From CAYGTS01 sp964352905 (GTDB lineage: Bacteria > Pseudomonadota > Gammaproteobacteria > JAHCLG01), in NCBI GenBank assembly GCA_964352905.1, contig CAYGTS010000099.1:1-10038 (forward strand): a DNA stretch of 10,038 nt. Reading direction: 5' to 3'. Numbering within the stretch: position 1 is the first letter of the stretch; each line of letters begins with the position of its first letter. Below are positions 1 through 6,647 of the stretch, one piece after another. The position numbers were made by a program, and so were the translations under genes. A model generated the notes under the pieces. It saw only the letters and a program-made list of their open reading frames with translations. It searched no databases and was not told where the DNA came from.

Positions 1-110
1 ATATTTTTGAGAAAGCGCAGTGTATGAGTTATACATGAGCATTTCGATAAAAGAGTTTCGCCGTTTTTAGCCCAAGTATGGACGTTCCCAGCTACAGGGT
101 GAATAGTTAT
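1..110 (+). repeat. Palindromic element, type A, copy 1 (left part outside the window)
   Basis: This stretch aligns without gaps over 110 bases with 3259-3368 and 6714-6823. It contains the apical helix TGTAT/ATACA around the loop GAGTT, the right stem arm ending CGCCGTTTTT, the GCCCAA box and the type A tail ending GAATAGTTA. The left stem arm and left terminus lie before base 1. It sits upstream of the transpeptidase gene and could be part of its leader, but no promoter was identified. Confidence 0.85.
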
Positions 111-253
111 AAAAAAATTTTTACGATAAAAGTTCGTAAGATTCAAGGATGTCATACTTGTATGTAAGAATATTGCTGTAGATTTTATGGTAAAGCGCTC
201 ATCTTGATCTATATTTTTTCATAGGTAGCTAAAAAATGTAGAGGGAGCGTGCC
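111..253 (+). other. Leader region of the L,D-transpeptidase gene
   Basis: This is AT-rich non-coding sequence between the repeat and the transpeptidase start. It holds a small inverted repeat, TTACGA at 121-126 and TCGTAA at 134-139 with a 7-nt loop, which is too short to call as an operator. A purine-rich ribosome-binding site, GAGGGAG at 241-247, lies six bases before the ATG. No -35/-10 pair with good spacing was found. Confidence 0.5.
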
Positions 254-823
254 ATGAAGACATTAGCAACATTCGCAGTAACACTCTTAGCCAGTAGTGT
301 AGCATTTGCAGGAAGCACAATTGTTGAGGATGATGATTATAACCAATATGAAAGTAATCAAATTGTTTCCTCGGCCGATGATCGAAATTTCAAAAGTCGT
401 AGCAGCTTTCCAAATAAACGTGCAGCAACTGGTAACAATGTTTTTATTTTCTCGCCTGCAAGTTTAACCTGGGCTGCTTATGACAGTAATGGTAACCTCG
501 TTAGAAGTGGGCGTGGATCGGGCGGTAAATTATGGTGTGGTGACGTGGGTCGTCCTTGTCGTACGCCGGCCGGCAGTTATAAAGTGTATCGCAAGGGCTC
601 AGCTGCTTGTAAATCGAATACCTATCCATTAAATGTGGGCGGTGCTGAAATGCCACACTGCATGTTCTTTAGCGGCGGTTATTCAATTCACGGATCAGCT
701 GATGTGCCAAACTATAATGCCAGCCATGGTTGTATTCGAGTTCACCCCAGTGATGCAAGGTGGTTAAGCCAAAATTTTGTGAAAATTGGTACAACGGTAA
801 TTGTCGGATCGTATCGTCACTAA
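254..823 (+). CDS. Secreted L,D-transpeptidase (YkuD domain)
   Basis: The 189-residue product begins with a clear Sec signal peptide: Lys2, a hydrophobic core, and a probable cut after AFA at residue 19. A short acidic and polar linker follows (about 20-60). The YkuD catalytic domain spans about 62-186. The family signature is visible: His146 (SIHGSAD), then S-HGC-IR with His158 and the nucleophile Cys160. Such enzymes act in the periplasm, making 3-3 peptidoglycan crosslinks or attaching proteins to the wall. Four further cysteines (95, 102, 119, 136) could form disulfides. The sequence recalls the EnhA 'enhanced entry' proteins of Legionella, but that is from memory and gives no function. 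The start is supported by GAGGGAG just upstream. It faces the GGDEF gene and shares a terminator with it. Confidence 0.9.
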   Translation: MKTLATFAVTLLASSVAFAGSTIVEDDDYNQYESNQIVSSADDRNFKSRSSFPNKRAATGNNVFIFSPASLTWAAYDSNGNLVRSGRGSGGKLWCGDVGRPCRTPAGSYKVYRKGSAACKSNTYPLNVGGAEMPHCMFFSGGYSIHGSADVPNYNASHGCIRVHPSDARWLSQNFVKIGTTVIVGSYRH

Positions 824-835
824 AAAGAATATGAA

Positions 836-861
836 AAAGCAGCGCAAATGTGCGCTGCTTT
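836..861. terminator. Bidirectional hairpin terminator between convergent genes
   Basis: A perfect 11-bp stem (836-846 with 851-861, AAAGCAGCGCA paired with TGCGCTGCTTT) closes a 4-nt loop. On the minus strand it is followed by TTC and then a T-rich stretch, giving a good intrinsic terminator for the GGDEF gene. On the plus strand the T tract is weaker (TTTCTT), but the hairpin lies 12 nt past the transpeptidase stop. Confidence 0.8.
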
Positions 862-862
862 C

Positions 863-1990
863 TTATGGCGCTAAACAAACCGTATTTTTCCCTTTCGCTT
901 TTGCCTCATACAATGCGACATCTGATTTTTTCATTAATTCATGTGGGTTATTGTGCTCGTTGGGTTTTAAGCTGCAAATTCCTATGCTAAATCTTATTTC
1001 TTGCTGGTGTTCTTCAATTAAAATCGGGTTGTGATATAAATTTTGTGCCAGCTTTTCAGCATCCAGTGCACTGCTGTTATACAAAAGAATGGCAAATTCA
1101 TCGCCACCTAATCGTGCAATGAAGTCATCAGCACGACGAAAGGTATCTTTCAAAACATTAGCCACTAATTTAAGAGCATGATCGCCACTTAAATGACCAT
1201 AGGAATCATTCACTTTTTTAAAATTATCAATATCGATGATAAGCAATGTGAGATTAACATGATTTCTTCGTGCCCTTGACCATTCTTTTTGTAACATCAA
1301 ATCAAAATGATCACGGTTGTAGAGCCCGGTTAAACGATCCGTTTGTGATAATTGTTCAATTTCTTCATTGGCAGTTTTGAGTTTGTCATTAAAATTCTCA
1401 AGCTGAGTAATTAACTGATCTTTATTACGTGATAGGGCAATATTTTCCGAAATTAATTTATTATTAATTTTCATACTACCGGTAATACCAATCAGATAAA
1501 TTGTTGCGATAACTCCCACAAACGTATTTTGTAGTTCCACGATAAAAAAACTGGCAAAAATAATGGGTGCTACCATGGGAATAATAAAGGACAGATAAGC
1601 CGTTTGACTACTCGATAAAGAAGTAATCGCCCCAGCAGACATACCACCGATGATAAAAATAATAATGATGCGATCTTGCCAAGCTAAATAGGGAGCAAAT
1701 AAAAAATAACAAGCGCTCCACAGCAAGCCTGCTAAAATTGTGCCTAAAATAAATAAATTAAAGAATTTCTTTTGGCCAATCTTAATGATAATTTTTGAAT
1801 GTTTTTTTAAAGTATAAATTCGTACAATATTAAGGAGAAACATACTAAAAACCCAGCTCAACAATACTGCTTTAGGGATAGGGAAGGACCATAGATAACT
1901 GGCTAAGACGCTACTAATAATGATATTAAACAACGCGCCTAACGGTGAGGTTTTATAAAGGTATTCTTGGTGATCGATTCCTGTTTGCAT
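863..1990 (-). CDS. Membrane-bound diguanylate cyclase (GGDEF domain)
   Basis: This 375-residue protein has a membrane sensor-like half and a catalytic half. About six hydrophobic segments are seen (roughly 17-36, 41-60, 78-99, 107-125, 130-151, 156-173), then a linker with coiled-coil character (about 178-216). The GGDEF domain starts at DRLTGLYNR (218-226) and carries an intact GGDEF motif at 295-299. Five residues before it is RADD (286-289), matching the RxxD inhibitory site, so the enzyme is predicted to be active and product-inhibited. It would make c-di-GMP from two GTP at the inner membrane. There is no EAL or recognised ligand-binding domain, so the input signal is unknown. AGGA lies six bases before the ATG and supports the start. 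The gene appears monocistronic. Confidence 0.93.
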   Translation of the reverse strand: MQTGIDHQEYLYKTSPLGALFNIIISSVLASYLWSFPIPKAVLLSWVFSMFLLNIVRIYTLKKHSKIIIKIGQKKFFNLFILGTILAGLLWSACYFLFAPYLAWQDRIIIIFIIGGMSAGAITSLSSSQTAYLSFIIPMVAPIIFASFFIVELQNTFVGVIATIYLIGITGSMKINNKLISENIALSRNKDQLITQLENFNDKLKTANEEIEQLSQTDRLTGLYNRDHFDLMLQKEWSRARRNHVNLTLLIIDIDNFKKVNDSYGHLSGDHALKLVANVLKDTFRRADDFIARLGGDEFAILLYNSSALDAEKLAQNLYHNPILIEEHQQEIRFSIGICSLKPNEHNNPHELMKKSDVALYEAKAKGKNTVCLAP

Positions 1991-2061
1991 GTTTCATCCT
2001 GAAATCTTATGCCCTATTCATCATTGTAACTTTGAAGGTAATATTTTGCTACTGAAAAAAA

Positions 2062-2751
2062 CTAACCTGGTGATAAGGCATAATGCGTTTTAATGATTTC
2101 ATCCAATAATTTTCTGTTGATCTGGTTGCTAGGTGCTTTTTCTAGCATTGGAATTAATTGGTGTAAAACGGGATATTTTTTAGAACGTAAAGCCTTTGGT
2201 ACTTGATGCATATAAACGTTGTGTGATTTATCGTCTTGTTTAAAATGGAGTTGGTTGTTATTTTTCATGCGATTAACATAGCGAAGGCCATCGAGATGAT
2301 CATATTCATGCTGAAAAACACGCGCACGAAAACCATCATATTGGCCTGAAAAAGGTTTACCATCACGATCATAAGCATGAAAACAGATTGCTTTATAACG
2401 CTGTACTTGGCCTAACATTTCTTGATTGGGTTGGTTAAACACAGAAAAACAACCTTCCCAATCAAGCTCACGGCTGTCATCGATAATTTCATAGCTTGGA
2501 TTAATGTAGACAGTGAGCGGCAAACCTTGTTCGTCTTGGCGGCTGTGTTCATCTTCAATACCAATTAAAAAAACTCGGGCATTCCACCCAACTTGTGGTG
2601 CCGCAAGCCCAACCGCGGGTAAGGTTTGATAAATATCAAGCATTTGTTGAATATGATCTTGCACACTAGGCGATTGAATTTGATCCAATGGAATATCCAA
2701 TGTTTTACTGTGTAACAGCGTTTCGTGCATATGGATGACATTTAATTTCAT
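2062..2751 (-). CDS. def: Peptide deformylase with C-terminal extension
   Basis: All three peptide deformylase motifs are present: GLAAPQ (48-53), EGCFS (99-103) with metal ligand Cys101, and HEYDH (148-152) with both metal-binding His and the catalytic Glu. The second motif has Phe where most family members have Leu (EGCLS). The enzyme removes the formyl group from the N-terminal Met of new proteins. At 229 residues it is longer than typical bacterial enzymes (about 165-190); the extra 60 or so residues after the HEYDH helix look helical and basic, with no recognised domain. Its ATG overlaps the stop of the upstream Mth938-like gene by 4 nt, so translation is probably coupled. It is not beside fmt, the usual partner, so it may be a second deformylase of this genome (inference). 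Confidence 0.9.
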   Translation of the reverse strand: MKLNVIHMHETLLHSKTLDIPLDQIQSPSVQDHIQQMLDIYQTLPAVGLAAPQVGWNARVFLIGIEDEHSRQDEQGLPLTVYINPSYEIIDDSRELDWEGCFSVFNQPNQEMLGQVQRYKAICFHAYDRDGKPFSGQYDGFRARVFQHEYDHLDGLRYVNRMKNNNQLHFKQDDKSHNVYMHQVPKALRSKKYPVLHQLIPMLEKAPSNQINRKLLDEIIKTHYALSPG

Positions 2752-3131
2752 TCTTTATTTTCCTCTATTATTAATGCCGCAATTACCCGACGATTTTCTG
2801 CAAGTAATACGTTAAACGTGCGACAAGCGCTGGCGGTTGCCATACACTCAATGCCGATCCCCTGTTGCTGTAATGCTGCAAATTGTTTTGTCGTTAAAAA
2901 TTGGGTTGTGGCGCCGCTACCTAAAATAATAATTTCGGGGTTCGCGTCTTGCAACGGCTTAAGACAGGTATCATCGATATCGCTGAGCTGCGTGACAGGC
3001 CAAGGGCTAATGCCACGATTAGGAATAATGAGTATACTATTATGAAAAACTGTTTGGTTGATGGTAATACTATCATCGCTATAAGCTTGTATTTGATAGT
3101 CTTTATTAGCCCCTTCCAATTGTAATTGCAT
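2748..3131 (-). CDS. Mth938-like (DUF498) domain protein
   Basis: This 127-residue protein matches the small Mth938/DUF498 family, related to the mitochondrial assembly factor NDUFAF3. Visible family features are the IIPNRGISPWPV segment (35-46), PEIIILGSGAT (65-75), and the GIECM-TASACRTFNVLL segment (92-110), where the conserved A-C-RTFN stretch is clear. No enzymatic activity is established for bacterial members. The protein is soluble, without a signal peptide, so probably cytoplasmic. The start has AGGAG five bases before the ATG. The gene ends with a 4-nt overlap with the peptide deformylase gene, so the two form an operon, read away from the divergent aminotransferase gene. Confidence 0.8.
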   Translation of the reverse strand: MQLQLEGANKDYQIQAYSDDSITINQTVFHNSILIIPNRGISPWPVTQLSDIDDTCLKPLQDANPEIIILGSGATTQFLTTKQFAALQQQGIGIECMATASACRTFNVLLAENRRVIAALIIEENKE

Positions 3132-3156
3132 GCCTGCTCCTAGTATTGCAAGTACA

Positions 3157-3173
3157 AGTATATTGTATATACT
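3157..3173. promoter_or_regulatory. Small palindrome upstream of the Mth938-like/def operon
   Basis: AGTATA (3157-3162) and TATACT (3168-3173) form a perfect 6-bp inverted repeat around TTGTA, just upstream of the minus-strand operon. The minus-strand TATACT could be a -10 hexamer, and a plus-strand TATAAT overlaps at 3173-3178. No convincing -35 box was seen for either. It may be a promoter/operator region, but AT-rich sequence makes such matches common. Confidence 0.3.
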
Positions 3174-3181
3174 ATAATTTA

Positions 3182-3377
3182 ACGTAGCGATAACTATTCA
3201 GTAAACTTAACTGTGAATTTACCAAGAACGTTCCGATTTGGCGATAAAAACAGCGAAAATCTTTTTGAGAAAGCGCAGTGTATGAGTTATACATGAGCAT
3301 TTCGATGAAAGATTTTCGCTGTTTTTAGCCCAAATATGAGCGTTCTCAGCTACAGGGTGAATAGTTACACGTAGCGA
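3182..3377. mobile_element. Palindromic element, type A, copy 2, with 9-bp flanking direct repeats
   Basis: The 178-bp element (3191-3368) begins TAACTATTCA and ends TGAATAGTTAC, so its ends form a 10-bp inverted repeat. It is bounded by the direct repeat ACGTAGCGA at 3182-3190 and 3369-3377, as expected for a target-site duplication. Inside, nested complementary segments bring the element into one long hairpin: AGAACG 3225-3230 with CGTTCT 3341-3346; ATTTGGC 3236-3242 with GCCCAAAT 3328-3335; a 20-bp stem 3246-3265 with 3307-3326 (19 Watson-Crick pairs, one G-T); and TGTAT 3279-3283 with ATACA 3289-3293 around GAGTT. It has no coding capacity, so it would need a transposase supplied elsewhere, as MITEs do. 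It separates the def operon from alaC. Confidence 0.85.
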
Positions 3378-3417
3378 AAATAATAGCATGCAATCAACCT
3401 AGACGCGAGAGAAGATC

Positions 3418-4623
3418 ATGGATGAATTTCAACGGATAAAGCAATTACCGCCTTATGTATTTAACTTAGTCGATGCATTAAAAAAAGAGTCGCAACAAGC
3501 GGGTATTCACGTCATGGATTTTGCCATGGGCAATCCAGATTTACCCACGCCTACGCATATTGTAGAAGCCTTGCAACGCGCCAGTTGCGATTCTAGTAAT
3601 CATCGTTATTCTTCTTCAATTGGAATTTTACCGCTGCGCGAAGCGATTAGCGATTGGTATTACCGGCGCTATCAGGTTAATATCGATCCGCAAAGTGAAA
3701 GTGTGGTGAGCATTGGCTCTAAAGAGGGGTTAACCAGTTTGGCTATGGCATTAACCGGGCCAGGTGATACGGTGTTGGTGCCGACTCCTTGTTATCCTAT
3801 TCACACTTATGGTTTTGTGATTGCTGGTAGTAATGCGATTCATGTGCCTTTGAGTGATGATCACGCTGAATTATTAGCACGCTTAGAAGATCATTTGGTG
3901 AACACTCAACCCAAGCCAAAAGTGCTGTTATTAAATTTTCCAGCCAACCCCACTACACAATGCGTAAATTTAGCGTTTTTCGAAAAAATAGTAGCATTGG
4001 CGAAGCAATACCAGGTTTATATTATTCACGATTTTGCCTATGCCGACCTTTGTTTTGATGGTTATAGAGCGCCCTCGATTTTACAAGTAGCGGGTGCAAA
4101 AGATATTGCAGTAGAAACTTTTACCTTATCAAAATCATATAACATGCCGGGCTGGCGCGTTGGTTTTGTTAATGGTAATCAAACCATCATCAAAGCATTA
4201 ACGAGGATTAAGTCATATACCGATTATGGCAATTTTGCACCGATTCAGCATGCCGCGGTTGCTGCACTGAATGGTTCGCAAGATTGTGTTAGCGAAATCA
4301 CGGAAGTTTATCGCCAGCGCCGTGATGCTTTATGCGATGGTTTAAAACAAGCAGGCTGGGAAATTGCTAAACCCAAAGCCACGATGTTTGTTTGGGCTAA
4401 AATTCCAGCGCTATTTCAAGACATGGGCTCATTGGCTTTTTGTGAATATCTCATTAGAAAAGCCCATGTGGCTGTGTCACCTGGGATTGGTTTTGGCGAT
4501 GCCGGCGATCAGTACGTGCGTTTTGGTTTAGTGCAAGACTTGCAAACCACCGCCAACGCGATCGAAATGATCGGCATGAGCTTGCGCGATTTTGATGCCT
4601 CACAAACCAGCCAAGTGGCATGA
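3418..4623 (+). CDS. alaC: AlaC-like alanine aminotransferase (PLP fold type I)
   Basis: The 401-residue protein is a class I/II aminotransferase closest in feel to E. coli AlaC (about 412 residues), which transfers an amino group from glutamate to pyruvate to make alanine. Visible features are the N-terminal MDFAMGNPDLPTP (33-45), SKEG near 101-104, Asn177 in NPTT, Asp205 and Tyr208 (HDFAYAD), the cofactor-binding Lys239 in TLSKSYNMPGWRVGF, and the carboxylate-binding Arg368 in VRFGL. It is cytoplasmic. The start follows GAGAGAAG at 3407-3414. The 5' leader contains a palindromic element inserted between it and the divergent operon. LL-diaminopimelate aminotransferase (DapL-like) is the main alternative, since the two subfamilies are often confused; the substrate cannot be settled from sequence alone. 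Confidence 0.87.
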   Translation: MDEFQRIKQLPPYVFNLVDALKKESQQAGIHVMDFAMGNPDLPTPTHIVEALQRASCDSSNHRYSSSIGILPLREAISDWYYRRYQVNIDPQSESVVSIGSKEGLTSLAMALTGPGDTVLVPTPCYPIHTYGFVIAGSNAIHVPLSDDHAELLARLEDHLVNTQPKPKVLLLNFPANPTTQCVNLAFFEKIVALAKQYQVYIIHDFAYADLCFDGYRAPSILQVAGAKDIAVETFTLSKSYNMPGWRVGFVNGNQTIIKALTRIKSYTDYGNFAPIQHAAVAALNGSQDCVSEITEVYRQRRDALCDGLKQAGWEIAKPKATMFVWAKIPALFQDMGSLAFCEYLIRKAHVAVSPGIGFGDAGDQYVRFGLVQDLQTTANAIEMIGMSLRDFDASQTSQVA

Positions 4624-4635
4624 AAAGACTTTAGT

Positions 4636-4673
4636 GGGGATCAGGACGTTCCTATCTGCGAAGCGAATAGTTT
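4636..4673 (+). repeat. Degenerate tail of a type A palindromic element
   Basis: GGACGTTCC followed by GCGAATAGTT keeps the order and spacing of the type A tail seen at 78-108, with the middle eroded. No matching left half lies upstream, where the aminotransferase gene ends. It is best read as the relic of an older copy. Confidence 0.45.
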
Positions 4674-4906
4674 CACCAAAAATAACGATTACGCCAATAC
4701 TCTGGTTGCCAGTAGCAATTGCGCCAACAAGGATGTGGCCAATACACGTAAGGCCAATGTTGCCAACGCGCAACACGGCATAAGCCATGAGTGCCATTAG
4801 GATGAATGCAAGGCCTATCTTGGTAGTGGCATTCTGGCATGGGTGGGTTGACTAAGGCACAGCCAGTGATTGTGTAAAGCATAACAGCCATCATGAAGAT
4901 CCGCAT
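4673..4906 (-). CDS. Small predicted lipoprotein with Trp-led pentapeptide repeats
   Basis: The family is not recognised. The 77-residue product starts MRIFMMAVMLYTITGC, a short lipoprotein signal with a lipobox-like ITGC and the lipidated Cys at 16. Cysteines follow at 26, 33, 43, 60 and 64. From residue 51 five pentads run in register: WPYVY, WPHPC, WRNCY, WQPEY, WRNRY, then FW and the stop, so Trp falls at 51, 56, 61, 66 and 71. The frame is open upstream to an ATG at 4957, but a good promoter overlaps that codon, so the start is set at 4906 (4915 is an alternative). No strong ribosome-binding site is visible. It converges with alaC. An outer-membrane or periplasmic surface location is inferred from the lipobox. 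The opposite strand is also partly open, so expression needs proof. Confidence 0.55.
   Translation of the reverse strand: MRIFMMAVMLYTITGCALVNPPMPECHYQDRPCIHPNGTHGLCRVARWQHWPYVYWPHPCWRNCYWQPEYWRNRYFW
4682..4756 (-). repeat. Five imperfect 15-bp tandem repeats
   Basis: Five units of exactly 15 bp (4682-4696, 4697-4711, 4712-4726, 4727-4741, 4742-4756) each end in GCCA on the plus strand and mostly begin ATA or GTA. On the minus strand each unit begins TGGC. The units encode the pentads W-x-x-x-Y/C of the small lipoprotein. The middle positions differ a lot between units while the Trp and Tyr/Cys codons are kept, which suggests selection on protein sequence. Confidence 0.75.
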
Positions 4907-4955
4907 CCATTGCATTTTATCTAACCACGCCAGTAGCTGAACCCAAATTATCTGC

Positions 4956-4985
4956 ATTTTAGCAATTTTTTTTTACGCTTGTCAC
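4956..4985 (-). promoter_or_regulatory. Predicted sigma-70 promoter for the small lipoprotein gene
   Basis: Read on the minus strand, GTGACA (4980-4985, five of six to TTGACA) is 18 bases from TAAAAT (4956-4961, five of six to TATAAT), with an extended TG before the -10. Transcription would start near 4949. This excludes the upstream ATG at 4957 as the start and leaves 4915 or 4906. Confidence 0.5.
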
Positions 4986-5001
4986 GTATTAATTTGAATC
5001 A

Positions 5002-5052
5002 TCAACATCACGCCGGGAATTGCTGCCTCGCAGCAAATCTCAACTAACTACC
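5002..5052. repeat. Inverted terminus-like segment left of the type B element
   Basis: Bases 5002-5021 are complementary at 19 of 20 positions to 5056-5075, the left end of the adjacent type B element. The segment also carries CCGGGAATTGCTG, the type B right end, at 5013-5025, followed by a small perfect hairpin TGCTGC-CTC-GCAGCA (5021-5035). It looks like the end of a second, mostly lost copy lying head to tail with the full element, or an extra foldback arm of it. Confidence 0.6.
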
Positions 5053-5226
5053 AGTAATTCCCGGCGAGATGTTGAATAACTCAAGAATGGTCAGATTTGA
5101 GGCAAGGTCACATTAAAAACACTAAAAAATAGCGGAGTTTATGCATAATAAATGAGCACATTTTTTAGTGTTTTTAATGTGAGATTGCCCAAATATGGCT
5201 GTTCCTCGCTACACCGGGAATTGCTG
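5053..5226. mobile_element. Palindromic element, type B, full copy
   Basis: The 174-bp element starts CAGTAATTCCCGG and ends CCGGGAATTGCTG, terminal inverted repeats matching at 12 of 13 positions. The right edge is set by comparison with the inverted copy at 9987-10038: 52 bases are identical and similarity then stops at the same point. CTAC lies directly outside both ends (5049-5052, 5227-5230), perhaps a 4-bp target duplication. Inside is a perfect 23-bp inverted repeat (5108-5130 with 5160-5182) around a 29-nt loop that keeps the family apical helix as TTTAT-GCATA-ATAAA (5138-5152). Flanking boxes AAGAATGGTCAGATTTG and GCCCAAATATGG match the type A copies although the stem sequence is entirely different. 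It abuts the stop codon of the J-domain gene. Confidence 0.85.
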
Positions 5227-6534
5227 CTACGGGCTTGGGCATATAGTAGATTGGCTAAGTGAAGCAATAGGAATTTCAGATGCATATTTTTTAAAAAAAT
5301 AGGAGGTACGTGTGTTGTAAAAACGGTTGCGATAATCAGGCCATAGATTAATCAGAAACAGAGTTAAGGCACTTATGGCTAATCCTGCAAGTGCCTTGAG
5401 ATAAAAACTAGTATAAGAGCGCGGTTGCTGAATGGTTTTGTCATGTGTGTATTTTTGCATCGTATCGTAATAAGCACTTTTAACCACGCGTTGCACATCT
5501 ATCTCACCAAAAGCACTTGAATCCTTGGTAACGATCGTTTGTCGAATTTGAGCATAAAAGCGTTTTTGGCACTCTTGCTCGAGTTGACTAAATGCTTGCT
5601 CTAATTTCGCCTGCTTTGTGCTATAGTGCCGCCAGCTCCGCCCACAGCTTGCTCCTGGTTTACTCTGCTCTGGGCAACAGTTTTCGATTCCTGCAGAGGA
5701 GGATTGTAGATAACGCCGAAAATGTTGGTGCATTTTTACTCTGATGTTAGCAAGCATGACCTGAGTAGCTATCCTTACGGCTTGAATTAAGGGATTAATT
5801 TCTATCACGGGCAGATAGCCCAATTGCTCTCCCGGGTCGCCAAAAAGCATTTGTTGATAACTTGCTTGTTCAGCAATAAACGACTTGACTACTGTCTTTG
5901 CAGTAGAAGTCTTGAGTACAAGCAGATAAATTCTTGTGAGAAAATCAGCAGGCGTTAAGGTTGCAAAAAAGCGTATTTCTGCTTGTAGTACCTTTTCGAA
6001 TTTTGATGGTATGAGAAGGCGTTTTTTAAAAAGTTCATGGAGTTGATTAATTAATAGCTTATATCCAGGGTATTGCTGATTCGCGTTTGCTTGTCCTATT
6101 TTGTCGAGAATATCCAACAGCTTATCAATGCAGGGTGTGGCATTGTGTGAATTCTGCGCTAAAGCTAAATAACTACGTAATCCAGAATGCGGATTTAAAT
6201 CGGTATTTAAGGGCGCGACCGGCTCGAGAGGCGATAATAGTTGGCGTGATAAGCAGATTGCAGATTCGGTGACACACTGAAATAGGGAGGGTCGCGAGTG
6301 TGGGTACTTTTGCACAAACTTATTAAAGTTGTTTTGACAAGCTTGAAAGAGCGTGTCATCTTCGTTGCTATGTGTTTTTTTGGTATTTCTTTGTTGGGCG
6401 TCGGGATGGAACTGTACCTGCAATTTCCTCCGGCGCGCTTTTATTTTTTTATGAGAGAGAGTTTCTGTAGGATTGAAGCCCAGTATTTGCCGTGCAGTGA
6501 TTGAATCTTTAACAAACTGACAAGAGTAGTACAT
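5227..6534 (-). CDS. J-domain-like protein with C-terminal membrane segment
   Basis: The 435-residue protein is not recognised as a whole. Its N-terminus resembles a DnaJ J-domain: ARQILGF (14-20), helix II with KIKARRRKLQVQF (30-42), then the HPD motif at 43-45 and a helix III-like FQACQNNFNKF (63-73). J-domains stimulate Hsp70 ATPases such as DnaK through HPD. The region 80-370 is mostly helical and lacks the Gly/Phe-rich, zinc-finger and client-binding domains of DnaJ, so it is not a canonical DnaJ or CbpA. Residues 378-397 form one hydrophobic transmembrane candidate, with about 38 residues after it. There is no signal peptide. The start has AAGGA eight bases upstream. The stop TAG touches a type B repeat. 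A role as a membrane-tethered co-chaperone or secreted host-directed protein is speculation. Confidence 0.7.
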   Translation of the reverse strand: MYYSCQFVKDSITARQILGFNPTETLSHKKIKARRRKLQVQFHPDAQQRNTKKTHSNEDDTLFQACQNNFNKFVQKYPHSRPSLFQCVTESAICLSRQLLSPLEPVAPLNTDLNPHSGLRSYLALAQNSHNATPCIDKLLDILDKIGQANANQQYPGYKLLINQLHELFKKRLLIPSKFEKVLQAEIRFFATLTPADFLTRIYLLVLKTSTAKTVVKSFIAEQASYQQMLFGDPGEQLGYLPVIEINPLIQAVRIATQVMLANIRVKMHQHFRRYLQSSSAGIENCCPEQSKPGASCGRSWRHYSTKQAKLEQAFSQLEQECQKRFYAQIRQTIVTKDSSAFGEIDVQRVVKSAYYDTMQKYTHDKTIQQPRSYTSFYLKALAGLAISALTLFLINLWPDYRNRFYNTRTSYFFKKYASEIPIASLSQSTICPSP

Positions 6535-6553
6535 GGTAACAGTCCTTGCTTAT

Positions 6554-6559
6554 TTTATA
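6554..6559 (-). promoter_or_regulatory. Possible -10 box of the J-domain gene
   Basis: On the minus strand TATAAA lies 19 bases before the start codon. No acceptable -35 hexamer sits 16-18 bases upstream, so this is only a weak candidate. The ribosome-binding site AAGGA is clearer and supports the ATG at 6532-6534. Confidence 0.25.
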
Positions 6560-6647
6560 TGACCATGTGTGGCCAAACTACCATCCAAATGAACGGGCGC
6601 TATCCTATCAAATAGTGATTATGCTGTCACCCTTTTTATAAGGACAA

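Noticed and set aside
669..1034. Short frames overlapping the transpeptidase and GGDEF gene ends
   Set aside because: They cross the bidirectional terminator and overlap well-supported genes in other frames.
4592..4797. Reading frames on both strands across the tandem-repeat region
   Set aside because: They are by-products of the 15-bp periodicity and the end of alaC; only the minus-strand lipoprotein frame has a signal sequence and promoter.
6581..6625. Possible further relic of the repeat tail (CCAAAT...GGGCGCT...ATAGTGATTA)
   Set aside because: The order of boxes is similar, but several gaps are needed to align it; chance cannot be excluded.
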